Shown: piece by piece, positions 19,505-28,994 of the stretch
Position numbering within the stretch: position 1 is the stretch's first letter
Layout: every line of letters starts with the position of its first letter
Assembly (NCBI GenBank): GCA_001938995.1
Contig: MKZN01000019.1
Span: forward strand, 1-57,983
Direction: 5' to 3'
Length of the DNA: 57,983 bases
Source of the DNA: Bacillus pumilus
Lineage (GTDB): Bacteria > Bacillota > Bacilli > Bacillales > Bacillaceae
Notes under the pieces: generated by a model
Databases searched by the model: none
Told to the model about the DNA's origin: nothing
Seen by the model: the letters and a program-made list of their open reading frames with translations, nothing else
Position numbers and translations under genes: made by a program

Positions 19505-20071
19505 TTATGACGATACTCTTTTTGCATACATAATGTACCGCTCTGGTGCATTGCCGACAAAATGGAATGGATAGCATGTGGTTAACAATAGCTCTTCTTT
19601 TTCATTCTGCAGGGTAATAATAGATGTATCATGCTGATCCACTATTTTTGTATGAGTGATTTCATACACAAACTCACCATACGGCATAGTGATTTTCAGT
19701 TGATCCCCAATGTCCAGCTCACCTGTCCTGCGAAAGACCGTATCCCTGTGTCCTGACAGAACGATTTGTCCTTGTTGATCAGGATAATAACTGCCCTTAT
19801 AATGTCCGACTCCTTTTGCAAGGTCGTCCGCATCTGTTCCTTCTACAATGGGAAGGTCCGCTTTTAATTTTGGAATCGTGAGGATACCAGAGGCTTTACC
19901 CATTTCAGGAGCAAACTCGTTCTGTGACATTCCTCGGTCGACCGCTACCACCTTCTTCGCTTCTTCTAATGATTGTGCTGTTTGAAGATGAGTAGTGGCG
20001 ATCTGCCAAATTCCCCAGCCGAGCAGGGCAATACCTGCTGTCATCACAGTAAGTGCAAACCACTTTTTCAT
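19505..20071 (-). CDS. yhcS: Class D sortase YhcS
   Basis: A 188-residue membrane-anchored transpeptidase. One N-terminal helix (about 5-25) is followed by the sortase beta-barrel with catalytic His108 (LSGHRDTV), Cys166 (TTCYPF) and Arg178 (PERYI). It cleaves an LPxTx-type sorting signal and attaches the protein to the peptidoglycan cross-bridge. In B. subtilis its known substrates are YhcR and YfkN. Here it follows yhcR by 41 bp with a GAAGGAGTTT ribosome-binding site, so cotranscription is kept, yet the adjacent YhcR lacks a sorting signal (see findings). Confidence 0.94.
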   Translation of the reverse strand: MKKWFALTVMTAGIALLGWGIWQIATTHLQTAQSLEEAKKVVAVDRGMSQNEFAPEMGKASGILTIPKLKADLPIVEGTDADDLAKGVGHYKGSYYPDQQGQIVLSGHRDTVFRRTGELDIGDQLKITMPYGEFVYEITHTKIVDQHDTSIITLQNEKEELLLTTCYPFHFVGNAPERYIMYAKRVSS

Positions 20072-20112
20072 GATTAAACTCCTTCTTTTTTAACTCTGGA
20101 AAGGATACTCCT

Positions 20113-23010
20113 TCAGCTTGCTACTTTTTTGGCTTGTGTTGCTTTTTGAATTCGCCCTTCGTTTTGATATAGAATGGACGCTCCCTCAAAACTCTTAACA
20201 AATGCAACGGTTGCTTCTAAATCTTCAGGACCCGTTTCTGGTTTTTTCCCAAATCGTCCGATCGGCGCATATTTACTTCCAGTTGCGGTTGCCATGAAGT
20301 TATTCACCGTGAGGGTATACGATTGATCAGGGGCAACTGGTGAACCGTCTGGTAGCGTCAAATTGACTACTTTATATGTTAATGGATCATAGGTATATGA
20401 AAAGCCCGAAATACTATAATCCGGCCCAAATTGTGGAGAGATTTGGGCTTCAATGATATCAATCAGATCCTTACCTTTAATCTCTAACTTCACTAACACG
20501 TTGCCAAATGGCTGTATATTAAAGAGGTCTCCCCACGTAATCGGACCCTTTTCAAGATTTTTCCTAATTCCGCCTCCGTTCATCATAGCAAAGTCACTTT
20601 TCATTGAATATCTCATGCCATCAGCAATGAGGTTACCAAGGGCAGTGTCTCCATCATTGGAATAACCACCTTCCATCATTCCCCCTGCTTCTCCAACAAC
20701 CTCACTTATAATTGGCTCCACTACTTTTCCGTAATGAGCTAGAATATCGGCAGCTTCTTTGTCTTTTTCGATGGCAGATTGATCCACATACTGAATGTGT
20801 GCTTTCTTTTTGACGATATCCTTCGTTTTTCGGTCAAGTATAACATTTACTTCACCAATCGCTTTTCCATATTCAAATGCTTGAACAATTAATGTCCCAT
20901 CGACCTCACCATTCACCACTTCATGGTTATGCCCAGCAAAAATAATATCGATCTCATCATCACTTTCTTTGGCTAGCTTTGCACTCTCTCCAGTAATGGT
21001 GTCACCATTTTGAGAGGCTGTCATATGGGCTAGTACCGCAATGGCTTTGATTCCTTTTTGTTTTAATTCCTTTGTAGCTTCATTGACTGCTTTGACTTCA
21101 TCTGTGAATTGAATATCTTTAATTCCTTCTGGCATGACCATACCGGCGGCTGATCGGGTCACAACTCCAATGAATGCCACCGGGATTCCTTCGACATCAA
21201 TGATCTCATAGGCAGGTAAGAGTGGTTTACCTGTATCTTTATATTCACAATTCGCACAAACAAGCGGAAAGTTTTGGCCATCATACCCCTTTGTTCCTTT
21301 TGGATGCTCTCCCCCTTTTAAGATACGTAATAACTCGTCGACACCCTCATCAAATTCATGGTTCCCCACCGTACCAACATCAAAGCCAATGTTCTCCATT
21401 AACTCGACAGTCGGTTCATCTTGAAGTAGAGAAGATATAGGAGAGCTTCCGCCAATCATGTCGCCCGCATGTACAGTGATCATATTTTTTTGTGCAGCTT
21501 GTTTTTTCTTCATGTAGGCGGCGACATAATCCATCCTTCCATACGTTCCTTTATTGCCATCACCTTTGATATCCAGTTCGAATTGCTGATCAATCTTTCC
21601 ATGTAAATCGTTCATGCTTAAAATGGTGAGAGGAACATCACGAGACACCTCCGCTGGCTTGTATCCTGCCTGCTCTGCTTCTTCTTTAGACGCAAAGAAT
21701 ACCCGTTTATCAACGTCTACCTCTTTCCAATCTTCAGGTGATGCGTAGGTATGCCTAGATGAATCTCCAACATAGCGCGTGAGTCCCTTTTTCTGCTCGC
21801 GAGCTCTAAATTCAAATGGCTGTTCTAGTAGTGGATCGGCTTGATTCCAGATGCCTACCCCATTTTCCTTCGCTTCTTTCACTGCTTTTTGGAATGTGTG
21901 ATAGTCATCTCCAACTGGCCAGATGAAATAAGTAGGGGCAAATCCTTTTTTCACTAATTCTAAATTGGTATTGATCCCTTTTTTTGTTTTCACTTGAGCG
22001 AGAAGACGCCCATAGTTATCCTTCGGTTCAGGACCGATACTTAATGTCACTTGGTCGCCGCTTGAAAGAAGCGTTTTGACAAAGTCTGTCGCCTTTTGTC
22101 CAAAACGTAATTGGTTTTGGTCCAGTTCATTTTGTGGCAGATGATACGTTTCTGGGGTGTCCACATGAACAAAACGGACCTTTGTTGTCCCAAGCACAGG
22201 GTTTTTCAAATGAATTGTATCTCCATCTACCACACGGTCAACCGTTGCTTGATATTCTTTTTTGACCTTTGGTGGCTTAGGCTGACGTTTCAATTGTTTG
22301 ATATCGTACTGATGTCTTGGTAGTACTTGAAGCGTGTCGTACTTGCTTACAATCCCTATAAATTCATACCACTGACCCGGCTTTACTTGATCAATTGCAC
22401 CAGTGCCCGTCATGACTCTAAGGATCGTACTCCGATACTTAGAATCAATTACCACCACATGATACCCACCGCCAGCAGGTTGCGCCGGCTTTGATTCTAC
22501 ATAGCCCTTGACCTTTACGAGACTTCCTTCATACTTACCTGCCTGACCAGTAGCCAATTGTTTGATAGACACTTGCTTCGGTGCTGGTAAAGGCTGGTAC
22601 ACAGCATGTATCGTGAGGCTGCCTTGATTTGGGATGATTTCAATCAATCCTTTATAGGAGGTGACTTTGCCAGTGACTGTCACTTTCATCCCCGCTTTGA
22701 GTTCTGGAAAATTTGTTGGTTGTGCTGAATAAAGGTTGATTCCAGCGGTTTTGTCCTGAATATATGTAGATAAGGCGCCATTTCCAATAGCAGATTGATC
22801 CGCTGTCACAATCCCGCTTACTGTCACTGTTTCTCCTATGAGCTTCCGTGCTTGTTTGATTTTCATCGGCTTTACATGTTTCCTTACGGTTTCCTTCTGT
22901 TGAGAAGCGCTCACTTGCTCTATCGGCATCATACCAGGTAGCAAAGATTGCAGACTAAATATGGCCAAAATCAAACAACAGATCATTCGAATTAATTGAA
23001 TTCGTTTCAT
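20113..23010 (-). CDS. yhcR: Extracellular nuclease/5'-nucleotidase YhcR, without sorting signal
   Basis: A 965-residue exported multidomain enzyme. It has a signal peptide (about 1-36), two OB-fold nucleic-acid-binding domains (about 50-235), a thermonuclease (SNase) domain (about 255-395; VDRVVDGDTIHL, VRFVHVDTPET, DNYGRLLAQV), and a calcineurin-like 5'-nucleotidase (about 455-720; MNDLHGKID, GDMIGG, GNHEFDEG, GHNHEV) with its C-terminal substrate domain (NGGGIRKNL). It degrades external nucleic acids to nucleosides and phosphate. B. subtilis YhcR is about 250 residues longer and ends in an LPDTS sorting signal; this protein stops at RIQKATQAKKVAS. First gene before the sortase. Confidence 0.93.
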   Translation of the reverse strand: MKRIQLIRMICCLILAIFSLQSLLPGMMPIEQVSASQQKETVRKHVKPMKIKQARKLIGETVTVSGIVTADQSAIGNGALSTYIQDKTAGINLYSAQPTNFPELKAGMKVTVTGKVTSYKGLIEIIPNQGSLTIHAVYQPLPAPKQVSIKQLATGQAGKYEGSLVKVKGYVESKPAQPAGGGYHVVVIDSKYRSTILRVMTGTGAIDQVKPGQWYEFIGIVSKYDTLQVLPRHQYDIKQLKRQPKPPKVKKEYQATVDRVVDGDTIHLKNPVLGTTKVRFVHVDTPETYHLPQNELDQNQLRFGQKATDFVKTLLSSGDQVTLSIGPEPKDNYGRLLAQVKTKKGINTNLELVKKGFAPTYFIWPVGDDYHTFQKAVKEAKENGVGIWNQADPLLEQPFEFRAREQKKGLTRYVGDSSRHTYASPEDWKEVDVDKRVFFASKEEAEQAGYKPAEVSRDVPLTILSMNDLHGKIDQQFELDIKGDGNKGTYGRMDYVAAYMKKKQAAQKNMITVHAGDMIGGSSPISSLLQDEPTVELMENIGFDVGTVGNHEFDEGVDELLRILKGGEHPKGTKGYDGQNFPLVCANCEYKDTGKPLLPAYEIIDVEGIPVAFIGVVTRSAAGMVMPEGIKDIQFTDEVKAVNEATKELKQKGIKAIAVLAHMTASQNGDTITGESAKLAKESDDEIDIIFAGHNHEVVNGEVDGTLIVQAFEYGKAIGEVNVILDRKTKDIVKKKAHIQYVDQSAIEKDKEAADILAHYGKVVEPIISEVVGEAGGMMEGGYSNDGDTALGNLIADGMRYSMKSDFAMMNGGGIRKNLEKGPITWGDLFNIQPFGNVLVKLEIKGKDLIDIIEAQISPQFGPDYSISGFSYTYDPLTYKVVNLTLPDGSPVAPDQSYTLTVNNFMATATGSKYAPIGRFGKKPETGPEDLEATVAFVKSFEGASILYQNEGRIQKATQAKKVAS

Positions 23011-23098
23011 TGATTTCTCCCCCTTTGACCTTCATGTCTCATATTGTACAAAATAAAAGTTGATTCTGATTGAGTTTCCTGTAAAGCTTTCTACTTTG

Positions 23099-26000
23099 TT
23101 AACTCAAAGGAAACGTAATAATGACCCTTGTCCCCTCAAAATTCTTGCTTTCAAAACGAATCGCCCCACCATGGCTTTCAATGATTTTAATTGTCATCAT
23201 GAGCCCAAGCCCTGTTCCTTTTTCTTTTGTTGTATAAAAGGGTTCACCCAATTTTCCAATTTGGTCTTCTGGGATGCCTTTTCCTTGGTCTTCAAATATG
23301 AGCCTCACTTGATTGTTTTTCAGTACAGACGTTACCTGGATAACTCCTGATACGCCATCCATGGCTTCAATGCCATTTTTAAGAATGTTAAGGAACACTT
23401 GTTTTAATTCATTCGGGATACCTTGAATGTTAGGTAGGGATGGAGATAGATTTTTTTGAATTGCTACTCCTTTTAGGACGGCTTGCGATTCAACGACCAT
23501 GATCACTTCTTCTAATAGAAGATTGACATGGACTGGTTCAAATTTTACTGACTTGCTTCTAGAAAGCACAAGGAACTCATTGATAATCGCCTCAAGGCGA
23601 TTAAATTCTGACATCATCACATCGGCATAATTTTTCTGATATTTTTTACTCTGAATCATCAGCTGTAAAAAACCTTTTAACGACGTAAGCGGGTTGCGTA
23701 TCTCATGAGCAATCCCTGCTGCGAGTTGTCCCACGGCTGAGAGCATCTCGGATTTCATAAGCATTTTCTCTGACTGTTTTTGGTTGGTAATATCCTCAGA
23801 AATGCGCATGACGGTTGACTGCATTTTGTCCGGGTCATCTATTCGATGCAAGGAGACCCTTTCCCACCGTTCACGTCCAGATAAATCTTGGAAGTACAAC
23901 TCACCTGACCAGCATCCCTCCCTCAAACAAACATCCCATTGCTTTGTTAAATCATCACATTGACACAACGTGTGATAGACAGAAAAAATGTCTTTGCCGA
24001 TCAGGTCTATTTCATGTTGTTGCACAAACTGACAAAATCGCTGATTCACGCATTGAATGACGCCCTCTTCTGTTGCGACAACAATATGAATATGACTGTT
24101 ATCAAGTGCTGTCACTGCGAGTTGAAGCGCCTGTTTCAATTTCGTGATTTCAGTCATTTTTATCCACATCATAGAGGCGCCTTCATAATCCTGATGGAAA
24201 ACAGGCGTCATTTGAACAGTGTAGCGTTCCCCTTCATTTGTTTCAATTTCACGTTCGATGACACGTTTGTCCGATATGACGGATTGGATATCATGATAAA
24301 GCGTCTCCTGCGTTAACTTCTTAGCCAACGACTGAAAGGATTGTTGATGCCGGGTTTGAGCTGAAGTAAATAACGAGGCGGCTGTAGGAGTGAAGTAACG
24401 TATATTCATGTCCCGGTCCACTAACAATGTCGCAAGCTCTGGTTTCACAGAAGGTCGGTACAATTCTTCTCTTGTCACTTTTAAGTTATTAATGATTTGA
24501 ATAAAATGCTCGTGCTTGTTCTCAAGCTCCATTATGTGCGCATTTTTCGCTAATAATTGCGCCCGTGCTTCTTGTTCTTTTTGTTTCATTTCATTGAGTT
24601 CATGCTCTAAATCGACAATACGCTGTTGATAGACTGAATTCTGGTCAGACATGCACCCGCCCCTGTCGTTCATTCGATTTTCCCCTTCTTCATTCATTCG
24701 AATGAGAATGACGTATACTCCTTTAAAACGGCGATCAAAGCTTTTCACTGTAAAATCTGCATACTGCTTCTTACCGTTTTCAGAAATGAGCACTTGTTGA
24801 AATACAACCTCCGTCTCATCTGTCCATACCTTCTGAAACGTTTGGCTCATCATCTCTTTCAAATATGCAGGTGCCACATATTCACACGATGTCTCTGACG
24901 ATTCTACGTGCTCTAGGAAGGAATAGGCACCATTTGATATCGCCAATATGTTGTCAGAATCATCGATCACCAAACATGCGTCATAATCCTCGCTCATTTC
25001 GTTCATATATTGGGCAGCTCGTTCTTCCAGCTCCTGCTGAAACGTGTCATATTTCGTGCTTTCATGGCAAGTAGGAACATTTGTATGGGTGTAAATGTTC
25101 CACTTTTCATTTAACAGCTGAAACAAACGAGGAATATTGGGAACTGTCTCGTTTGGCCCTAATATCAACTTCCCTTGTTCTTTTAAAGCATATTGGAAGC
25201 GGGATAATACTCGTTTTTGCACTTCTGGCTGGAAGTACATCAGAACATGTTGGCAACTGATAAAATCGAGGTGGATAAAAGGTGAATCGATCAATAAATT
25301 GTGAGGGGCAAAGACAATATGTTTTCTAAGCGACTGCTTCACAATAAAAGCGTCACCTTTCTTTTCAAAATATCGCACCCGCCATTTTTCCGGCACCCTT
25401 GCCATTGATTCTCTCGAATATACACCTTTACTTGCGGTCTGAATGGCTTTCCGATTGATGTCTGTTGCAAACACTTGAAGTTCAATGGACACTTGTCTTC
25501 GCTTTAATTCTTCTAAAAATAACATGGTAAAAGAATAGGCTTCTTCCCCTGTAGAGCATCCTGCAATCCAAATACGGCATCGTGATTTTCCGTTTTTCAC
25601 TATATTTTCAATGATCGATGGAATGATCTTACGTTCACAGACACGAAAGGCTTCCCTCTCTCTAAAAAAGGAAGTCGTTCCGCTTAGTAGACTACCATGT
25701 AAACGATCAAGCTCATCTGGCTCCATCTCTAATAAACGGTCATATTCAGACAATAAGGAAATCGTTTTTTTGGCACTACGCATTCGTTTTTGAATAACAG
25801 ACAATATTTTCTGCCTATCATACGTAGAAAAAGCGATTCCTTTATACATTTCAAGTCGTTCAATGATGCGAACCAACACCGGGTTCGTTAATTCGACATG
25901 TGGGACATTCATGATGTTCCAGGTATATGTCGCAAGAGCAGAAGGATTTTTAAAATGTTGATGATACAAGCCGTCAAACATCGACTCTGTTTCACTGCAC

Positions 26001-26479
26001 GACAAAGCAGTACCACCCTGCTCAACCAATTGAAGCAAACCACTCCCCATACAATGGCCTTGTTGAAAAAGGATGGCAAACGCCTCCTCCTGATGTACTT
26101 TAGCAAGCGACTGAAAAAACGAGTCAATCGTGCATGCCTTGTCGGTTGGAAGTTTCTCTGAAACATACAGCCGGTTGTTCTCTGACAGCGTCACCATTGC
26201 ATTTGGCGGACAAACATATATCATCTTTTTCATGACCTTCTCGCCATGCCTCATCGTTTTTGCCCGGTAACCAATCGGTAAAACAAGTGCTTCCAAATCC
26301 GTTATACAATCGCTCGTCACACGATTTTGCACGACAATAAACGAGGCATTCAATTCATGTGGAAACGACTGAAAAAACGCCTCAAGACTATGCTGTTCAA
26401 ACGGCGAAACACCGATGCCTATCACTGGTGCCTGCACATGTTCGTCTTCTATCAAACGATTAATGATTTTGTCCTGCAT
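23099..26479 (-). CDS. CheB-like/CheR/PAS/histidine kinase fusion
   Basis: A soluble 1126-residue multidomain protein. Residues 1-190 look like a CheB methylesterase, but the catalytic motifs are eroded. A CheR methyltransferase follows (about 200-450) with SAM motif GCSTGEEAYS at 307-316 and the SCQHVLMYF segment at 408-416. Then come a PAS-like segment (about 495-595), a coiled coil (about 612-665), two PAS domains (about 670-900), HisKA with His925 (AGIAHEIRNPLTSLKGF), and HATPase with N-box ELKQVFLNILKNG, DQGKGIP and GTGLGL. It resembles sporulation-kinase C-termini joined to a chemotaxis-adaptation module. No partner regulator is adjacent. The ATG at 26479 has a GGGGGT Shine-Dalgarno. 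I know no equivalent at this locus in B. subtilis. Confidence 0.88.
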   Translation of the reverse strand: MQDKIINRLIEDEHVQAPVIGIGVSPFEQHSLEAFFQSFPHELNASFIVVQNRVTSDCITDLEALVLPIGYRAKTMRHGEKVMKKMIYVCPPNAMVTLSENNRLYVSEKLPTDKACTIDSFFQSLAKVHQEEAFAILFQQGHCMGSGLLQLVEQGGTALSCSETESMFDGLYHQHFKNPSALATYTWNIMNVPHVELTNPVLVRIIERLEMYKGIAFSTYDRQKILSVIQKRMRSAKKTISLLSEYDRLLEMEPDELDRLHGSLLSGTTSFFREREAFRVCERKIIPSIIENIVKNGKSRCRIWIAGCSTGEEAYSFTMLFLEELKRRQVSIELQVFATDINRKAIQTASKGVYSRESMARVPEKWRVRYFEKKGDAFIVKQSLRKHIVFAPHNLLIDSPFIHLDFISCQHVLMYFQPEVQKRVLSRFQYALKEQGKLILGPNETVPNIPRLFQLLNEKWNIYTHTNVPTCHESTKYDTFQQELEERAAQYMNEMSEDYDACLVIDDSDNILAISNGAYSFLEHVESSETSCEYVAPAYLKEMMSQTFQKVWTDETEVVFQQVLISENGKKQYADFTVKSFDRRFKGVYVILIRMNEEGENRMNDRGGCMSDQNSVYQQRIVDLEHELNEMKQKEQEARAQLLAKNAHIMELENKHEHFIQIINNLKVTREELYRPSVKPELATLLVDRDMNIRYFTPTAASLFTSAQTRHQQSFQSLAKKLTQETLYHDIQSVISDKRVIEREIETNEGERYTVQMTPVFHQDYEGASMMWIKMTEITKLKQALQLAVTALDNSHIHIVVATEEGVIQCVNQRFCQFVQQHEIDLIGKDIFSVYHTLCQCDDLTKQWDVCLREGCWSGELYFQDLSGRERWERVSLHRIDDPDKMQSTVMRISEDITNQKQSEKMLMKSEMLSAVGQLAAGIAHEIRNPLTSLKGFLQLMIQSKKYQKNYADVMMSEFNRLEAIINEFLVLSRSKSVKFEPVHVNLLLEEVIMVVESQAVLKGVAIQKNLSPSLPNIQGIPNELKQVFLNILKNGIEAMDGVSGVIQVTSVLKNNQVRLIFEDQGKGIPEDQIGKLGEPFYTTKEKGTGLGLMMTIKIIESHGGAIRFESKNFEGTRVIITFPLS

Positions 26480-26623
26480 CTGGTACCCCCATGTTCATTC
26501 GTCTGATACTTTTTTTCGACAAAAAGAAGGAAAACCCTCTAATTGTAAATAATGTTTTTTGCATGAAAAAGGGGAAACTTCCTCACATTAAAATAGATTG
26601 TATAAACAAAAGGAGGAACCTCT

Positions 26624-27268
26624 ATGCAAAACGATCAGCAACCATTATTTCAAGGGAGTGCTCCGCAACCTGAGCTCAACCATGGTGGGCATGAATTATT
26701 TGATTTACATGAAATTTTAGCAGGCACAATTAATATTTTGGATCAGTATATGATTCTGTGTCAATTTATCCAAGATCCGGTCTTAAGCGACATCTTGGAT
26801 CGGCAATATCAATTTGTATTGTCTCAATACAACGTCACCGTAGATTGTTTTTCTACAGGGCAGAAGCCTAGTGAAGACACGTCAACCTATATGATGAAAG
26901 AACAAACACAGGTCATATACGGTATCAAACCTTCCCAGCCGAAAAAACCGAATCAATCCTTACAGGATGTAAAAGATTTAGGCATCACTGGTCATATGCT
27001 TAGCTTAGTAAAATCACACTCAAGTCTACTAGCCATGTCTGCATTAGAAGTTACAAATCCAGTCGTCAGACGCGTGCTATCTGCACAAGTTCCAAACTTT
27101 ATTGAGATGGCATATGAAATTTTCTTATATCAAAACAAACATGGTTACTATCAAGTCCCTCAGCTTTCTGTACAAGACATGAAAGCCATGACGAGCGCTT
27201 TTGTACCCATGCAAGAGCAAGTTCAGATGCCGCCAAGCAAAACAAATCAGCAAAAGCCACTTCATTAA
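26624..27268 (+). CDS. yhcQ: CotF-family spore coat protein YhcQ
   Basis: A 214-residue soluble helical protein of the CotF/YhcQ family. It shows HELFDLHEILAGTINILDQY near 25-44 and the second helical bundle PVVRRVLSAQVPNFIEMAYEIFLYQNKHGYYQVP near 145-178. Members are found in the Bacillus spore coat. The C-terminal 30 residues are Gln-, Lys- and Pro-rich and probably disordered. AAAAGGAGG precedes the ATG. Monocistronic, divergent from the large kinase fusion and ended by a strong bidirectional terminator. Confidence 0.9.
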   Translation: MQNDQQPLFQGSAPQPELNHGGHELFDLHEILAGTINILDQYMILCQFIQDPVLSDILDRQYQFVLSQYNVTVDCFSTGQKPSEDTSTYMMKEQTQVIYGIKPSQPKKPNQSLQDVKDLGITGHMLSLVKSHSSLLAMSALEVTNPVVRRVLSAQVPNFIEMAYEIFLYQNKHGYYQVPQLSVQDMKAMTSAFVPMQEQVQMPPSKTNQQKPLH

Positions 27269-27270
27269 TA

Positions 27271-27308
27271 AAAACGACTGACCTCTTTCTTCAGGTCAGC
27301 CGTTTTTT
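27271..27308. terminator. Bidirectional terminator between yhcQ and the peptidase gene
   Basis: The long stem AAAACG-CTGACCT/AGGTCAG-CGTTTT with an 8-nt loop is followed by TT. It overlaps the end of the convergent peptidase gene. Confidence 0.85.
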
Positions 27309-28171
27309 CGTTCGTAAATCAACTTAAACTGTTCCTCAAACTCTGTGAGCAGCTTGCCTGTTGCTTGTTCAAACCCTCTATCGAAACGGCCACTTTTCGC
27401 TGTTTCCTCAATGATCTCATGAATGATGTCTCGCCCGTAAAGTTGTATGAGCTCATAGATCATATAGTAACTTTGTACATAGACATCTGTCTCATAAGTG
27501 GTACGTGACTCCTGCCAGTCTTTGTCAGAATATAAGGCAGTAAAAGGAATGACGTCGAATTGTTCTGATGTCGCGTTTAGCATATCATAGGCCGTCCATT
27601 CTGCTGTTCCTTCATGGAACCATAGAGGGAAAATCACAGGAGACACCTTATAAGCATGCACCTTTTCATAGAAAACAAAATGAGCATATTCATGAATGAA
27701 CAGCGTTTTGAAAAAGTATAATGGCAGCGTCTCCTTTTTCAGTAATTCATCCCGGTTATCAGGATATAACCCGATCATTTGATCATGATCAGAGTAAAAA
27801 CCCGTAATATGCTGGATGCCCGCAAATTGTTCAATCTTATCTTTATCATCGAAATAAATAATGTCTAAAGGTTTGTCAGTATCAAACTGAAACACAGAAG
27901 CTGTCCTCTTCTTTGCCTGGTCCAATGCTTCTTTTGTCAGATCGACAAAACCTTCCTCTTTCTCTGCATAGTAAATTCGAATATGTTCATAGATTTGCTT
28001 GTTGAGTCTCTCTGTTAACACCGTTTTCGGAGAGGACTGCTGCTCTAAATATTGACCTGTCAGCTGAAACGCAACATACATCAAGTATGCGGTAAATGCA
28101 TAAAAAATAAGACCTGCTGCGATCATTCCGCCTACAAGTTTTTTATGAATCAATGACGGTTTAGCTTTCAT
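27296..28171 (-). CDS. Membrane-anchored gluzincin peptidase (peptidase MA-like)
   Basis: A 291-residue protein with one N-terminal transmembrane helix (about 13-35) and an extracytoplasmic metallopeptidase domain. The zinc motif is HEYAH in FIHEYAHFVFYEK (about 167-171), with the third ligand supplied by the Glu in LWFHEGTAEWTAYDM about 30 residues later. That spacing is typical of the gluzincin peptidase MA-like families. It probably trims a cell-envelope or spore protein; the substrate is unknown. GGTGGGGAG precedes the ATG. It sits among spore genes, but I see no direct evidence for sporulation control. Confidence 0.85.
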   Translation of the reverse strand: MKAKPSLIHKKLVGGMIAAGLIFYAFTAYLMYVAFQLTGQYLEQQSSPKTVLTERLNKQIYEHIRIYYAEKEEGFVDLTKEALDQAKKRTASVFQFDTDKPLDIIYFDDKDKIEQFAGIQHITGFYSDHDQMIGLYPDNRDELLKKETLPLYFFKTLFIHEYAHFVFYEKVHAYKVSPVIFPLWFHEGTAEWTAYDMLNATSEQFDVIPFTALYSDKDWQESRTTYETDVYVQSYYMIYELIQLYGRDIIHEIIEETAKSGRFDRGFEQATGKLLTEFEEQFKLIYERKNG

Positions 28172-28288
28172 TTACTCCCCACCTGAAATCATCCTGCAAC
28201 CTCTTTCTATGAAAAAACATAGAACAACGAGAGGTGATATATTTTTTACTTTATGCAGTCAGATGTGTGAGGTGCTGTTTCAAACAAA

Positions 28289-28317
28289 AAAGCCGCATAT
28301 GACATACGGCTTTTGTC
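28289..28317. terminator. Terminator downstream of yhcN
   Basis: The near-palindrome AAAGCCGcATATG/CATaCGGCTTTT is followed on the minus strand by TTTGTTT. It lies 5 bp after the yhcN stop. Confidence 0.75.
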
Positions 28318-28321
28318 GTAG

Positions 28322-28840
28322 CTATTTTGATTCAGGAAATACGCGTCTTACAGTTTCCGTAAACTCATCGAAGAATCCTGAAATCGGTTCTCCGCTTCTA
28401 ATACGCTTTCCGTATCCTTCCATACGATCGATGAAGTCTGGATTAGCGGATACATAAACGTTATCAATTTGTTGATCCGTTGACTTTACTTTGTCTGAAA
28501 TTTTCTTCTTTAAGTCCTCTGTCACATCGCCGCCTTTATTGCCTTCAAGCATCACTGCAACAAATGCATTTTTACCTGTGACAAGCACGTTGGCTGTTTT
28601 CACTTCAGACATGTTGGCTACAAGATCTGATGCCTTATCTGCCACTTTCACCTTCTGTGGCGTTTGAACATTTGGCTGATCCTGCCTCATGTTGTCATTC
28701 ATATTGTCATTCTTATATGTGACATTTTCATACTGTCGATTCATCGTTCCTCTTCGCTCATTGCCTTGGTTATTCATTCCACAACCAGCAGTGATCAATA
28801 CCGGAACGAGTGCTAAAGAAAGCATCCATTTCTTTTTCAT
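28322..28840 (-). CDS. yhcN: Spore lipoprotein YhcN
   Basis: A 172-residue lipoprotein of the YhcN/YlaJ family. The signal peptide ends in lipobox ITAGC, so the mature protein starts at Cys20. A low-complexity Asn- and Gln-rich linker (about 25-60) is followed by the YhcN/YlaJ domain (VKVADKASDLVANMSEVKTANVLVTGKNAFVAVML). In B. subtilis it is a forespore protein of the inner spore membrane affecting germination or outgrowth. The ATG at 28840 has AAAAGGAGG eight bases upstream; the TTG immediately before it is unlikely. Confidence 0.92.
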   Translation of the reverse strand: MKKKWMLSLALVPVLITAGCGMNNQGNERRGTMNRQYENVTYKNDNMNDNMRQDQPNVQTPQKVKVADKASDLVANMSEVKTANVLVTGKNAFVAVMLEGNKGGDVTEDLKKKISDKVKSTDQQIDNVYVSANPDFIDRMEGYGKRIRSGEPISGFFDEFTETVRRVFPESK

Positions 28841-28994
28841 CAATTATTCCCTCCTTTTGCTCATAGGTTTTTCATCCAATAGACTTTTTATACACACATC
28901 ATCTATTAGAGCAAAATGAATTCATAAATCAGTTTCACTTGGTCATCCTAAACATGATGAAGAAGTACCATCACAATCAACTGGAGGGATTCAT

